Below, piece after piece: positions 1-8,549 of a DNA stretch of 16,373 nucleotides (positions are counted from its first letter, which is position 1; the number at the start of each line of letters is the position of its first letter). Source of the stretch: JACZSB01 sp965372015 (GTDB lineage: Bacteria; Fidelibacterota; Marinisomatia; SCGC-AAA003-L08; TS1B11); assembly GCA_965372015.1 (NCBI GenBank), contig CBDVAP010000056.1:1-16373 (forward strand). Reading direction: 5' to 3'. A model generated the notes under the pieces. That model was not told the origin of the DNA and made no database searches. It saw only the letters and a list, made by a program, of their open reading frames with translations. The position numbers and the translations under genes are program-made.

Positions 1-2
1 CC

Positions 3-554
3 GACGGCCGCCAGGCGCTGTCGGGGAGTTGGGATAAAACCCTCAAACTGTGGGACCTTTCGGCCTGGACGAAACCGGTTGAAGAGCCGCCGGTAGCGCC
101 GCCTGCCGTAGCTAAAGCATCTTCGTCTACTAAACTCTCGCCACCGACCGGTAGGCCAGCCCTGGCGATCCTTGATTTTAAAGGTGTGGGTGTTTCCGCC
201 CAGGAAGCCCAGCTGCTCACTATTCGGCTGGGGACGCACCTGGTTCAGTCGGGAGTCTACCGCGTCATAGAGCGCGATGAGATGCAGCAGATCCTGGTGG
301 AGCAGGATTTTCAACTGGCCGGCTGCACCACCAACGAATGCGCCGTGGAGATCGGGCAGCTGGTTGGGGCCCGGCAAATGCTGGCGGGCATTTTCGGGAA
401 ACTGGGCTCCACCTATACCATCGATATGCGGATCATCGACGTGGCCACGGGCGATATCCTGCGCACTACTTCAGTAGATAGCCGGGGCGAGATCGACCTG
501 GTGCTGAGCGAGGGGCTGGCTGAAGCTGTGCGGCGCATTATCGGTGGTAATTGA
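3..554 (+). CDS. WD40-repeat protein with C-terminal CsgG-like domain (5' end missing)
   Basis: The open frame enters from the left edge and stops with TGA at 552-554; 183 residues are visible. The first residues read GSWDKTLKLWDLS, the closing strand of a WD40 propeller blade with its S-x-D-x-T-x-K-x-W-D pattern. A proline/serine-rich linker follows (about residues 24-52). Then comes an alpha/beta domain starting ALAILDFKGVGVS, with VIERDEMQQIL and later TIDMRIIDVATGDILRT. This layout resembles the CsgG/FlgO-like domain that many Gram-negative bacteria attach to envelope or signalling proteins. The GTG at 186 lies inside this domain, so it is not the true start. The rest of the propeller and any signal peptide lie outside the window. 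The family call rests on pattern recognition; the substrate or partner is unknown. It converges with the M13 peptidase gene. Confidence 0.75.
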   Translation, partial: DGRQALSGSWDKTLKLWDLSAWTKPVEEPPVAPPAVAKASSSTKLSPPTGRPALAILDFKGVGVSAQEAQLLTIRLGTHLVQSGVYRVIERDEMQQILVEQDFQLAGCTTNECAVEIGQLVGARQMLAGIFGKLGSTYTIDMRIIDVATGDILRTTSVDSRGEIDLVLSEGLAEAVRRIIGGN

Positions 555-597
555 TAATGATTAGTTAGCCCAGCCCTCTGGCCGTAGCCAACGGGCG

Positions 598-613
598 AGG
601 CCGCTCACGGCCT
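598..613. terminator. Short perfect hairpin between convergent genes
   Basis: AGGCCG (598-603) and CGGCCT (608-613) form a perfect 6-bp stem around the loop CTCA. It lies between the stop of the WD40 protein (554) and the stop of the M13 peptidase (617-619). A T-run is weak or absent on either side, so this is only a candidate shared terminator. Confidence 0.3.
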
Positions 614-616
614 TGA

Positions 617-2647
617 TTACCAGATACGTACCCGCTGGTCCTCGGGGATATACATATCATCTTCAGGCTGCACATCGAAGGCTTCGTAGAATGCGTCTAT
701 ATTTGAGAGAATCCCGTTGGTCCGGTAACGGCTGGGGCTGTGCGGATCAATCACCAACCGACGGCGGAGTTCATCATCCCGATATAGCCGACGCCATATT
801 TGGGCCCACCCGATAAAAAAGCGCTGGTCTCCGGTTAGACCGTCAATCACCGGGGCTTCGGCTGCTCCCAGGCTATTTTTATAGGCCACATAGGCAATCA
901 AAACTCCGCCCAGGTCCCCGATGTTCTCGCCCAGGGTCAACCCCCCGTTAACATGGAGGCTGTCAATGGGGTTGTAGCCATTGTACTGATTGATCATCAC
1001 CTCCGCACGGCGTTCAAATTCAACCTCGTCTTCCGGCGTCCACCACTCCCTGAGATTACCGCTGCCGTCGCTCTTGCGGCCCTGGTCATCGAAACCGTGG
1101 CTGATCTCATGCCCGATCACTGCTCCGATAGCGCCATAGTTAACCGCATCATCAGCGGCGAGATTGAAGAATGGCGGTTGGAGGATAGCCGCCGGAAAAA
1201 CAATCTCATTCATGGAGGGATTGTAATAGGCGTTAACGGTCTGAGGGGTCATGAACCATTCATCGCGATCAATCTCTCCACCCAGTTTGCCCATTTCACG
1301 GTAATGTATATACCGGCTGATATTGGTAACATTAGTGATCAGGTCATCCGGCGTAATCTCCAGAGCCGAGTAATCCTTCCAGACATCAGGATAGCCAATC
1401 TTTTTCCCGAACTGTGACATTTTGGCCCGGGCTTCAGCTTTGGTGGCCTCTCCCATCCAATCGAGCCTCTCAAGGCGATCAAGAAAGGCCGACTCAAGGT
1501 TGGCGACCAGCTGCACCATACGCTCCTTGGCCTCGGCCGGGAAATGGCGTTCCACATAGATCTTGCCAACCGCCTCACCGATGGTACCATCGATCATATT
1601 AACGGCCCGTTTCCAGCGGGGCTGGATCTCGGATATGCCCTGTAAGGTCCTGCCGGTGAAATCGAAGTGGGCTTCAACAAAATCCTCGCTCAGAAAAGGC
1701 GCCGCACCATGCAACAGCTTGAAAGTCAAATAATCTTTCCAATCCTGAATGGAAACATCGCTGAATACCTGGTTGAATCCATCCAGGTAGCTGGGCTGGC
1801 GTACGATGAGGTATTCAACCCCGCCGCCGCCGATTCCATCCAGAAACGTGGGCCAATCAAAACTAGGGACGGCTGCCTGCAGCTCATTTATTGCGGTCTT
1901 GTTATAAGTTTTGTCCCGGTCCCGGTTTTCTGTCGCCGTCCAATGATGCTCCGCCAGGGCGGTCTCAATTTCCATGATCCGGAGAGCCTTGGCAGCGGTT
2001 GCCTCCTGACCGCCAAGCGATAACAGCCCTTCGATATAATCGGTATAGGCCGCCCGTATTTCCTGGAACCGCTGCTCCTCCTTGAAATAGTAGTCCCGGT
2101 CGGGCAATCCCAGGCCGGATTGGGTAACGTACAGGGCGTAGCGTTGCGTGTCCTTGGCGTCCTGGTCGATGAAGAAACCAAGGGGATCCTGAATGCCTGC
2201 AACCTCCAGCTTGATCAGCACCCTTACGAGTTCTTCACGATTGGTCACGGCTGCTATCCAACCCAGTTGCTCCAGTATGGGTTCGATACCTTTTGCTGTA
2301 ATTGACACGGTGTCCAAGTAACTCAAATAGAAATCACCGACCTTCTGCTGTTCCGATCCACTGACCTTGTTGGGGTCGGCCGCAACTTCCTCGATGATCG
2401 ATCGCAACTGACGCTGGGATTCTTCGAAAAGCACTGTGAAGCTCCCATAGTTGGAACGGTCAGCCGGGATTTGGGTATTCTCCAGCCAGGAGCCGTTTAT
2501 GTAGACATAAAAGTCATCCTGGGGGCGTATGCTGCTGTCAAAGTTGGCTAGCTCGATGCCGGAGGAGAGCGGCTTTGAGCATCTGGAAAGGGTGGCGTAT
2601 CCGGCAATAATGAAAACCCATATCGCGGTCTTGAAGATACGAAGCAT
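617..2647 (-). CDS. M13 family zinc metallopeptidase (neprilysin/PepO-like)
   Basis: A 676-residue protein, the usual full length for bacterial M13 peptidases, which cleave small peptides outside the cytoplasm. The zinc site is complete: HEISH at 513-517 gives His513, Glu514 and His517, and GENIGD at 573-578 gives the third ligand Glu574 and the assisting Asp578. The substrate-binding motif NAYYNP is at 472-477, and the C-terminus ends DQRVRIW, like the family's terminal R-x-W. The N-terminus is a signal sequence with a hydrophobic run of about 15 residues. Cys23 follows it in LSRC, so a lipoprotein is possible, but Arg at -1 is not a canonical lipobox. The ATG at 2647 is preceded by AAGGA at a spacing of 6, which supports this start. 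It lies 144 bases downstream of the fusion gene on the same strand; whether they share a transcript is unclear. Confidence 0.95.
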   Translation of the reverse strand: MLRIFKTAIWVFIIAGYATLSRCSKPLSSGIELANFDSSIRPQDDFYVYINGSWLENTQIPADRSNYGSFTVLFEESQRQLRSIIEEVAADPNKVSGSEQQKVGDFYLSYLDTVSITAKGIEPILEQLGWIAAVTNREELVRVLIKLEVAGIQDPLGFFIDQDAKDTQRYALYVTQSGLGLPDRDYYFKEEQRFQEIRAAYTDYIEGLLSLGGQEATAAKALRIMEIETALAEHHWTATENRDRDKTYNKTAINELQAAVPSFDWPTFLDGIGGGGVEYLIVRQPSYLDGFNQVFSDVSIQDWKDYLTFKLLHGAAPFLSEDFVEAHFDFTGRTLQGISEIQPRWKRAVNMIDGTIGEAVGKIYVERHFPAEAKERMVQLVANLESAFLDRLERLDWMGEATKAEARAKMSQFGKKIGYPDVWKDYSALEITPDDLITNVTNISRYIHYREMGKLGGEIDRDEWFMTPQTVNAYYNPSMNEIVFPAAILQPPFFNLAADDAVNYGAIGAVIGHEISHGFDDQGRKSDGSGNLREWWTPEDEVEFERRAEVMINQYNGYNPIDSLHVNGGLTLGENIGDLGGVLIAYVAYKNSLGAAEAPVIDGLTGDQRFFIGWAQIWRRLYRDDELRRRLVIDPHSPSRYRTNGILSNIDAFYEAFDVQPEDDMYIPEDQRVRIW

Positions 2648-2791
2648 GTTTTATCCTTAAATAATTATTTCCGGTTAAGTCCGGCCACCTGCCGGGCAGA
2701 CTAAGATGCTTGAAATTACATTCGATCCGCCAACTATTACAATTGATGGCAGCCCCCACGCTGAGCGACTAACCCTTACCGGTCCGGCACT

Positions 2792-5700
2792 CTACTTACA
2801 GGGCAGGAACCTGACGGTGGTTTCCAGCTCCTCCAGCACCGTCGCCAGGGTGGATAAGGTAGCTTCCACATCTTCGGCGCTGGTTTCCCGGGAGAGGGTA
2901 AAGCGCACCGAGCAGTGGGCCTGGGCGGTGGATCGGCCCATGGCCAGCAGCACATGGGTCGGCTCCGGTGAGCCGGATTTGCAGGCGGAACCCGACGAGA
3001 GCGAAATGCCGTGCTGGTCCAGGGCCACTACCAGCGATTCCCCGCGCAGGCTGGGCAGGGTCATATTGAGGGTGTTGGGCAACCGCTGCTGGGGGTGTCC
3101 GTTCAGGGTGGCTCCGGGAACCAGGTCCCTGATACCCTGCTCCAGCCGGTCGCGGAGGGCGACCAGCTGCCCGTTGCGGCTGATCTCCCGGCGGCACAGC
3201 TCGGCCGCGGCCCCCAGCCCCACGATAGCCGGGACGTTCTCGGTGCCTGCCCGCAGTCCCTGCTCCTGACGCCCGCCGTGGATCAGCGGCTCCAATTCGA
3301 TGCCCTTTCTTACATATAGTGCGCCTGCGCCTTTGGGGCCGTGAAATTTGTGCCCCGACAGGCTCAGCAGGTCCACCCCTAATTCGGTTACGTCCAGGGA
3401 CAGTTTGCCCACCGCCTGAACCGCGTCGCTGTGGAACAGTGTCCCTCGATCGTGAGTCAGGGCGACCAACTCTTTGATAGGCTGGATGGTCCCCACTTCA
3501 TTGTTGGCCATAATAATCGATACCAGAATGGTGCTATCAGTAAGGGCCTGCTCGAGTTCCGCCGGGTCAACCAGCCCGTCGCCGTCCACCCCCAGGTAGG
3601 TTATATGGTAGCCGATCTGCTCCAGGAAACGGCAACTGTTCAGGTTAGCGGGGTGCTCGATGGCAGTGGTGATGATGTGCCGGCCCTGCGGTCGCCGGGC
3701 GAAGGCAATGCCCTTTACGGCCAGGTTCACCGATTCGGAACCGCTGCCGGTAAAGATAATTCGCCGGGGGGAGCAGGACAGCAAGGCGGCCACCTGCCGC
3801 CGGGCCCCCTCAACGGCCGCCTGGGCGTCGCGACCGATGCGGTGGATGCTGGAAGGATTGCCGTGTTTGGTTTCCAGGTAGGGCAGCATGGCCTCCCGCA
3901 CCGGCGCACTGAGATGGGTAGTGGCATTATTGTCTAAATAGATGCGGCGGCTGGAGACCGGCCTTTCAACCGGCTCGGGATGGCCGTCGCGGGTGGAGCT
4001 GACCTTTTTGGCAGTGGAAGTCCGCCGTTGACCGGCTCTCTTCAGTAATGCCACCTCACATAACAGGGCCTTGTAGACCGGGAAACCCGAAATCTCGTCA
4101 AAGTTGGACAGGTCGGTGAGTTCATTCACGTTCCACTCCCGCCAGGCTTTAGGCCCCACCGGGGTGCCGCCGCCCATGTTGGCCTCGATGGAACCGGCCA
4201 CTATATCTTTCGTTACCTGGGCCCGGAACGGAACGGCGCCCCGGACCGTGCGTACCTCCACTAAGTCACCGGTGCTGATTCCCCGACTGGCGGCGTCGGC
4301 AGTATTGATCTCCACCACCGGCTCCGGGTGAGCCTTGTTCAAACCTTTGATGCCGTGGTGTTGGGAGCGAAAATCGGTGTGCGGCCGGGCTCCGGAGTTG
4401 AATACCAGGGGATATTGCCCCGCCAGCTGAGGGTTACCTAGCGGACCTTCGGTGGGCTCGGTATATTTGGGCAGCGGCTCGTAGCCGTACTCCTCCAGGA
4501 CCGTGGAATGAATTTCAAACTTGCCGGTGGGGGTGTCGAACCCCGGTCGTCCGTCCGGTCGCAGACCGCCCTTTTCCCACTTGCGATACTCCATCAGCGG
4601 CGTGGGGAGCTTAACCCAACCGCCGGCCGCCTGCACCTCAGCACGGGTGTAGCCTGACCCTTCCAGGGCCAGATCGATCAGTTCCCGCTCACTCTGGGGA
4701 TAGAGGTGGCCGTAACCGAGGCGGCGGGCCAACTCGGCCATGATCAGGAAGTCGTTGCGGGCCTCACCCAGCGGTTCGATCAATCGCTCCCGCAGCCGGA
4801 AAATGGGACCGTAGCCCATGTATGACTCGATCTCAAACATGGTGGTGGCCGGCAGGACCACATCGGCATAGGCGGCGTCGGCCGTCAGCTGGCGGTCGAT
4901 GCACACGGTGAAATCGAGCCGGTCCAGGGTTTCGCGCCAAACGGGGGTCTGCGGCCAGGAAGTGAGCAGCGAGGCCCCGTGAATGATCAGGGCCCGGATG
5001 CGGTAGGGCTCTCCTTCCAGGACCGACTTCACCAGCCCCGAAGCGTGCGATTCGCCCCGGTAGTGACTGTAAAGGGGGAAAATGTCACGGGCCACCGCCC
5101 GGTCCAGGTCCGGGTTGGGCTGATTGCCGGACCGGTTGATGGGGAAATGGGTGCCCAGCATGGCCAGGCCGATACCGCCGGGGACGTCCAGTTGCCCCGC
5201 CAGGGCGAAGATGGTCAGCACCGCCCGGATGGCCTGGATACCGCTGTTGGAATACTCCAGCCCCGTATACATCACCGGACAGGCGCCGGTCGCCCGGCAG
5301 ATGCGGCGGGCCAGGTCACGGATGGTGTCGGCCGGTACGCCGGTGATCCCGGCAGCTACCTCGGGACTAAAATGCTGGATATAACGGGCTAACTCGGGAA
5401 ATCCGTGGCACCAGCGGTCGGCGAAATCCTCATCATACAAATCCTCATCCACCATCACCGATAAGATGCTCAAGGCCAGGGCGCCATCGGTACCGGGCCG
5501 GATGGGCACCCATTGGGCAGCGGTGCGAACGACGGTTTCAGTACGCCGGGGGTCGATCACAACGATATCGGCGCCTCGCCGGGCGGCGGCTTCCAGGCGG
5601 TGCATGTCCAGCGGTGGAGAATCGGTGGCCGGATTGGCCCCCCAGACCACCAACAACTCGGCGTTCTCCATGTCGGTGAACATGTTGACCAGCATACGCC

Positions 5701-6199
5701 CCATGGTCACGTGCGGAGCCAGCATGGCGAAGGAGACATAGCATAACGCTCCCACCCCCATGGTGTTGGGGGAGCCGAAGGGGAACAGTACGCTCGAGGC
5801 CGAGGATACCGCTATGCCCGCCGGCTGGAACATATCGCACAGGGATAGCTCGAAAGCCCCCCGGCCGGTGTAGATGGCGGTTGCTTCCGGGCCCGACGCA
5901 GTCTTGATGCGATTTAAGTTTTCGACGATCAGGCCATAGGCCTGGTCCCAGGAAATACGCTCGAACTGATGGGTACCCTTGGGCCCAACCCGGCGTAGCG
6001 GGTGGCGCAGGCGGTGCTCCGAGTAGACAATTTCGGGGGCCTGCTCTCCTCGGCGACAGATCATACCCAAGGGGTGACCTTCAGCCGCCTTGATAGCCGT
6101 CAGGCGGCCGTCCTGGAGGCCCACCTCCACCCAGCAGCCCGCCGGGCAGATGCCGCAGATGCCGGCCTTCCATTCCAGTTTCTGCTTTTTACCAGTCAT
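2792..6199 (-). CDS. Molybdopterin oxidoreductase fused to IscS/NifS-type cysteine desulfurase
   Basis: One uninterrupted 1135-residue frame holds two complete enzymes. Residues 1-720 are a DMSO-reductase-family Mo/W-bisMGD enzyme. The [4Fe-4S] cysteines are C15, C18, C22 and C48, the probable Mo ligand is Cys153 (GSPNTMGVGALC), and the dinucleotide-binding C-terminal domain spans about 595-710. Residues 721-750 are a basic linker. Residues 751-1130 are a group I cysteine desulfurase: DNNATT at 756-761, PLP-stacking His849, Asp925 and Gln928, Schiff-base Lys951 in SGHKFHGPKG, and persulfide Cys1073 in SSGSACKSGSPEP. There is no Tat signal, so it is probably cytoplasmic. Tyr, not His, follows the Mo-ligand Cys, unlike formate dehydrogenases; the first half looks closer to thiosulfate/polysulfide-reductase-like enzymes, but its substrate is unknown. 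There is no Met near the junction (the next is Met771), so the desulfurase lacks an obvious own start. The ATG at 6199 has no clear Shine-Dalgarno sequence. Codons for the desulfurase occupy roughly 3949-2792. Confidence 0.93.
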   Translation of the reverse strand: MTGKKQKLEWKAGICGICPAGCWVEVGLQDGRLTAIKAAEGHPLGMICRRGEQAPEIVYSEHRLRHPLRRVGPKGTHQFERISWDQAYGLIVENLNRIKTASGPEATAIYTGRGAFELSLCDMFQPAGIAVSSASSVLFPFGSPNTMGVGALCYVSFAMLAPHVTMGRMLVNMFTDMENAELLVVWGANPATDSPPLDMHRLEAAARRGADIVVIDPRRTETVVRTAAQWVPIRPGTDGALALSILSVMVDEDLYDEDFADRWCHGFPELARYIQHFSPEVAAGITGVPADTIRDLARRICRATGACPVMYTGLEYSNSGIQAIRAVLTIFALAGQLDVPGGIGLAMLGTHFPINRSGNQPNPDLDRAVARDIFPLYSHYRGESHASGLVKSVLEGEPYRIRALIIHGASLLTSWPQTPVWRETLDRLDFTVCIDRQLTADAAYADVVLPATTMFEIESYMGYGPIFRLRERLIEPLGEARNDFLIMAELARRLGYGHLYPQSERELIDLALEGSGYTRAEVQAAGGWVKLPTPLMEYRKWEKGGLRPDGRPGFDTPTGKFEIHSTVLEEYGYEPLPKYTEPTEGPLGNPQLAGQYPLVFNSGARPHTDFRSQHHGIKGLNKAHPEPVVEINTADAASRGISTGDLVEVRTVRGAVPFRAQVTKDIVAGSIEANMGGGTPVGPKAWREWNVNELTDLSNFDEISGFPVYKALLCEVALLKRAGQRRTSTAKKVSSTRDGHPEPVERPVSSRRIYLDNNATTHLSAPVREAMLPYLETKHGNPSSIHRIGRDAQAAVEGARRQVAALLSCSPRRIIFTGSGSESVNLAVKGIAFARRPQGRHIITTAIEHPANLNSCRFLEQIGYHITYLGVDGDGLVDPAELEQALTDSTILVSIIMANNEVGTIQPIKELVALTHDRGTLFHSDAVQAVGKLSLDVTELGVDLLSLSGHKFHGPKGAGALYVRKGIELEPLIHGGRQEQGLRAGTENVPAIVGLGAAAELCRREISRNGQLVALRDRLEQGIRDLVPGATLNGHPQQRLPNTLNMTLPSLRGESLVVALDQHGISLSSGSACKSGSPEPTHVLLAMGRSTAQAHCSVRFTLSRETSAEDVEATLSTLATVLEELETTVRFLPCK

Positions 6200-6298
6200 C
6201 CGATTGTCAATCGCGCTGTGTATGGTGGGGTTGTTGCTAAAGTCGGGCTAGGGAGAATCGTTGGAGCACCGACGGCGCTCCGAAACTATGGACGGGGG

Positions 6299-6559
6299 CT
6301 ACTCCTGCTCACACTCCGGCAAATGGTTCAGGTAATACTCTTCTACACGTTCCTTGTATTGCTCCCGATCCTCGAAAGTAACAGTCTGGTCGCATTTTGC
6401 GCAAATCCATACCACACCGAGCTGCCCAACCTCGTAACCCACGAATCGCTTCTGGATGTCTACCTGGAGGGCAACCTCAATGTGCCCCATAAGTAAATTC
6501 ACGACCGCTTGGTTAGGTAGGACTAGTGCACTCCGGAAGAACGACTTCAGGATGGTCAT
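6299..6559 (-). CDS. Small zinc-finger-like protein (hypothetical)
   Basis: I do not recognise the family. From the ATG at 6559 the product is 86 residues. The first 50 residues are mixed hydrophobic and likely helical. The C-terminal part carries C53-x2-C56 and, 22 residues later, H79-x3-C83, a C2HC zinc-binding arrangement with a charged helix between (FEDREQYKERVEEYY). The start is chosen because AGGA lies 7 bases upstream; a TTG at 6613 in the same frame, with GGAGG about 12 bases upstream, would add 18 residues. It is the first gene upstream of the Mo-oxidoreductase/desulfurase fusion, 99 bases away on the same strand, so they may be co-transcribed. A longer open frame exists on the opposite strand, but it overlaps the fusion gene's 5' end and has no recognisable domain. 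The region looks more AT-rich than its neighbours. Confidence 0.5.
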   Translation of the reverse strand: MTILKSFFRSALVLPNQAVVNLLMGHIEVALQVDIQKRFVGYEVGQLGVVWICAKCDQTVTFEDREQYKERVEEYYLNHLPECEQE

Positions 6560-6743
6560 GCGCTCATCCTGCCGGTGAGTCTCATTCCAGTTGTATCTAA
6601 GTGTCAATGGCAAGGCGCCGGTCTCCCTCCGTAGTTATGCAAAGTTAGAATTTAAGCCTGCTGCTCACAAGTAAGAAACATAAGCTTATCTGCCAGGGTT
6701 TGAGAGACACAATTCTAGGGAATCGATTGATGATTGTCAGGCG

Positions 6744-7628
6744 CTAGAGCGTATTCATATACTCCCGTACCTTTTCCACCATCTCCCGGCTGTGGGTCGC
6801 CTGGTTGGTGCCCAGATCCAGGTATTCGCCCCGGGGTAACATGGTGACCATCCGCCGCAGGTTGCCCGGCTCGTGCATCACGTCGTGGGCGCCCCCGATT
6901 ACCAGGGCCGGCCGGTTGATACCCGCCAGCCGGTCCCACACCTGGTAGGTGGCCAATGCCAGCATCCCGCGCTTGAGTTTCCAGGGGTCGGCCGCGTCCA
7001 GCACCCGCTTATACTTGGCATACTGGGCATAGTCGGCCTTGACATCCAGGCGGAACAGCCGCAGGTATAGCTTAATAATGGGCCGCAGACCCAGGTAGAC
7101 ACTTGGTGGGAATAGCCGAATGAAGGTAGATCCCATGGGCGGCAGGCGGAACTCGGCGTTAGGACCGATGAGCACCAGGCAGCGGGGCTTGTCCGGCAAC
7201 AGGTGAAAGCATTCCAGGATAGCCGTACCCCCCAGGGAGCTGCCCAGCATGATATAGTCGTCAGGGGCCAGCTGGTAGTGAGCCACCACCGCCGCCAGGT
7301 CCCCAGCCAGGGCCGCTACGCTATAGTCGGCCTCGCGGCTCACCTGGGCTGAGGTTTTATCCCGGGTTTCCACGTACAGCACCGGGAAATCGGCGGTCAT
7401 CTCCCGTAGCACCTCGTGCCAACCGTCGATATGGGAGACCCAGCCGGCCACGAAAATCACCGCCGGCCGGTGTGTGTTGGTAGCGGGAGTGAAATTGACC
7501 ACCTGTAGGATAACCCCGTCGTCGACCGACACCTGGTCCACGCGGTAGGAGGCCCCCGGGGCACAATACTCTTCCAACGGGCGGGAGGAAAGAATCGGGT
7601 TAGGGCGCCTAAGGGGAGCGCCGGTCAC
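6744..7628 (-). CDS. Alpha/beta-hydrolase family protein
   Basis: A 294-residue protein with the full alpha/beta-hydrolase catalytic set. The nucleophile elbow G-S-S-L-G places Ser131. The acid is probably Asp249 in GGAHDVMHEP and the base His279 in NQATHS. The fold pattern includes a beta strand AVIFVAGWVSH with the oxyanion-hole region near residue 62. The substrate cannot be told from sequence; an esterase, lipase or acyltransferase role would fit. The start is a GTG at 7628 whose last two bases are shared with the TGA of the lipid-kinase gene (GTGA overlap), a sign of translational coupling. With a lipid kinase immediately upstream, a lipid ester is a reasonable guess. No signal peptide is visible, so it is probably cytoplasmic. 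Confidence 0.85.
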   Translation of the reverse strand: MTGAPLRRPNPILSSRPLEEYCAPGASYRVDQVSVDDGVILQVVNFTPATNTHRPAVIFVAGWVSHIDGWHEVLREMTADFPVLYVETRDKTSAQVSREADYSVAALAGDLAAVVAHYQLAPDDYIMLGSSLGGTAILECFHLLPDKPRCLVLIGPNAEFRLPPMGSTFIRLFPPSVYLGLRPIIKLYLRLFRLDVKADYAQYAKYKRVLDAADPWKLKRGMLALATYQVWDRLAGINRPALVIGGAHDVMHEPGNLRRMVTMLPRGEYLDLGTNQATHSREMVEKVREYMNTL

Positions 7629-8549
7629 ATGACCACCGGCAACGCCCGCTCCCGGATAGTGTAGCGAGCCGGGGTGTAGCCGGCCAGTTCGCCGTCGGTT
7701 TCCACGTAGGCCCGGTCCCGGCTGTCCAGCACCAGGGTACGGCAGGTTTCCAGACGGGCCGCCTCCCGCCGGAATATCTTGCCGGTGTACAGGTCGGGGA
7801 TCATGGCAGCCAGCTTCAGCCGCGAGGTGGCGCCCAACACCGCCACGTACAGGCGACCATCGTCCAGACTGGTCTTTGTACCATAATGCATCCCACCACC
7901 AAAATGGGGCGATTTGAATACGGTCAGGTTGCTCAGCCGTACTTCGGCGGAGACCTGATCGTCGATGGTCAGGCTGGCATTAAGGCCCTTGAATTTAGCC
8001 AGCGACCAGAGACCGCATACCACGGCCCCGGCGTCCACGCTTAACTTTTTCAGTACCCGTATGACACCTTCATGGGCATTGAATTTCTGATTAGCCAGGC
8101 TGATTAATCCGACACTGGAGTTATTCAGGAAATACCGGCTCACCGGCCCGCCCGAGCGGTCCCGGCAGTCAACCCGGCAAACGTCGATGCGGAACTGCTC
8201 CCCGGACAGTAGACGATCCAGGTTGGAACGGTGAGGAAAAAGCTTGGCAAAATCACAGCTGCTGCCGGCCGGCAGGAAGGTCAGCCCTACATCGGGAGCC
8301 GGGTCCATGTCGATCATCAGACCCTGGAGGACCTCATTCAGCGTACCGTCCCCCCCCGAAGACCGCCAGGTGGCGGTGGCCCTCGGCGATGGCCGACAGG
8401 GCCAGTCTGGTGGCATGGCCGGGGCGCTCGGTCATCACCACTTTATGAGGCACTTGGCGTCCTGCCAGTTGGTCCGCGAAATGGGCCCAGCGGCGCTTCG
8501 CCCGGCCTTCACCGGCGGCAGGATTGCAAATGATCAACGGCTCATCCAC
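7625..8549 (-). pseudogene. Diacylglycerol/lipid kinase (YegS/BmrU-like), frameshifted
   Basis: Two overlapping frames make one lipid kinase. The upstream frame, from GTG 8549, gives DEPLIICNPAAGEGRAKR and runs to HLAVFGG. The downstream frame supplies GGDGTLNEVLQGL, then PAGSSCDFAKLF, then DDGRLYVAVLG and ETDGE. These are consecutive DAGK-catalytic motifs: the nucleotide-binding GGDGT, the G-x-x-x-D-F-A block and the C-terminal DDG and TDGE blocks. The switch lies in a run of eight C on the + strand (8350-8357, G on the coding strand). Seven would restore phenylalanine-GG-DGT in one frame. Fixed, the protein would be about 307 residues, normal for the family. GGGAGG lies about 4 bases before the GTG at 8549, favouring it over a GTG at 8561. 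The break may be a sequencing error, a real mutation or a slippage switch. The stop overlaps the start of the hydrolase. Confidence 0.85.

Noticed and set aside
953..1417. 154-codon + strand frame inside the M13 peptidase
   Set aside because: It is antisense to the catalytic HEISH and GENIGD region of a well-supported gene, with no domain of its own.
3949..4042. The fusion as a frameshift or missed stop between two genes
   Set aside because: The frame is continuous, with no stop, no homopolymer problem and no Met start for the second enzyme. The linker has a tether-like composition.
4030..6199. Calling the N-terminal half of the fusion a formate dehydrogenase
   Set aside because: The Mo-ligand cysteine is followed by Tyr154, not the His conserved in formate dehydrogenases. 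The substrate was left open.
6002..6496. 164-codon + strand frame over the 5' end of the fusion gene and the small zinc-finger gene
   Set aside because: It overlaps the codons of the conserved FeS cysteines of the oxidoreductase on the other strand and shows no domain.
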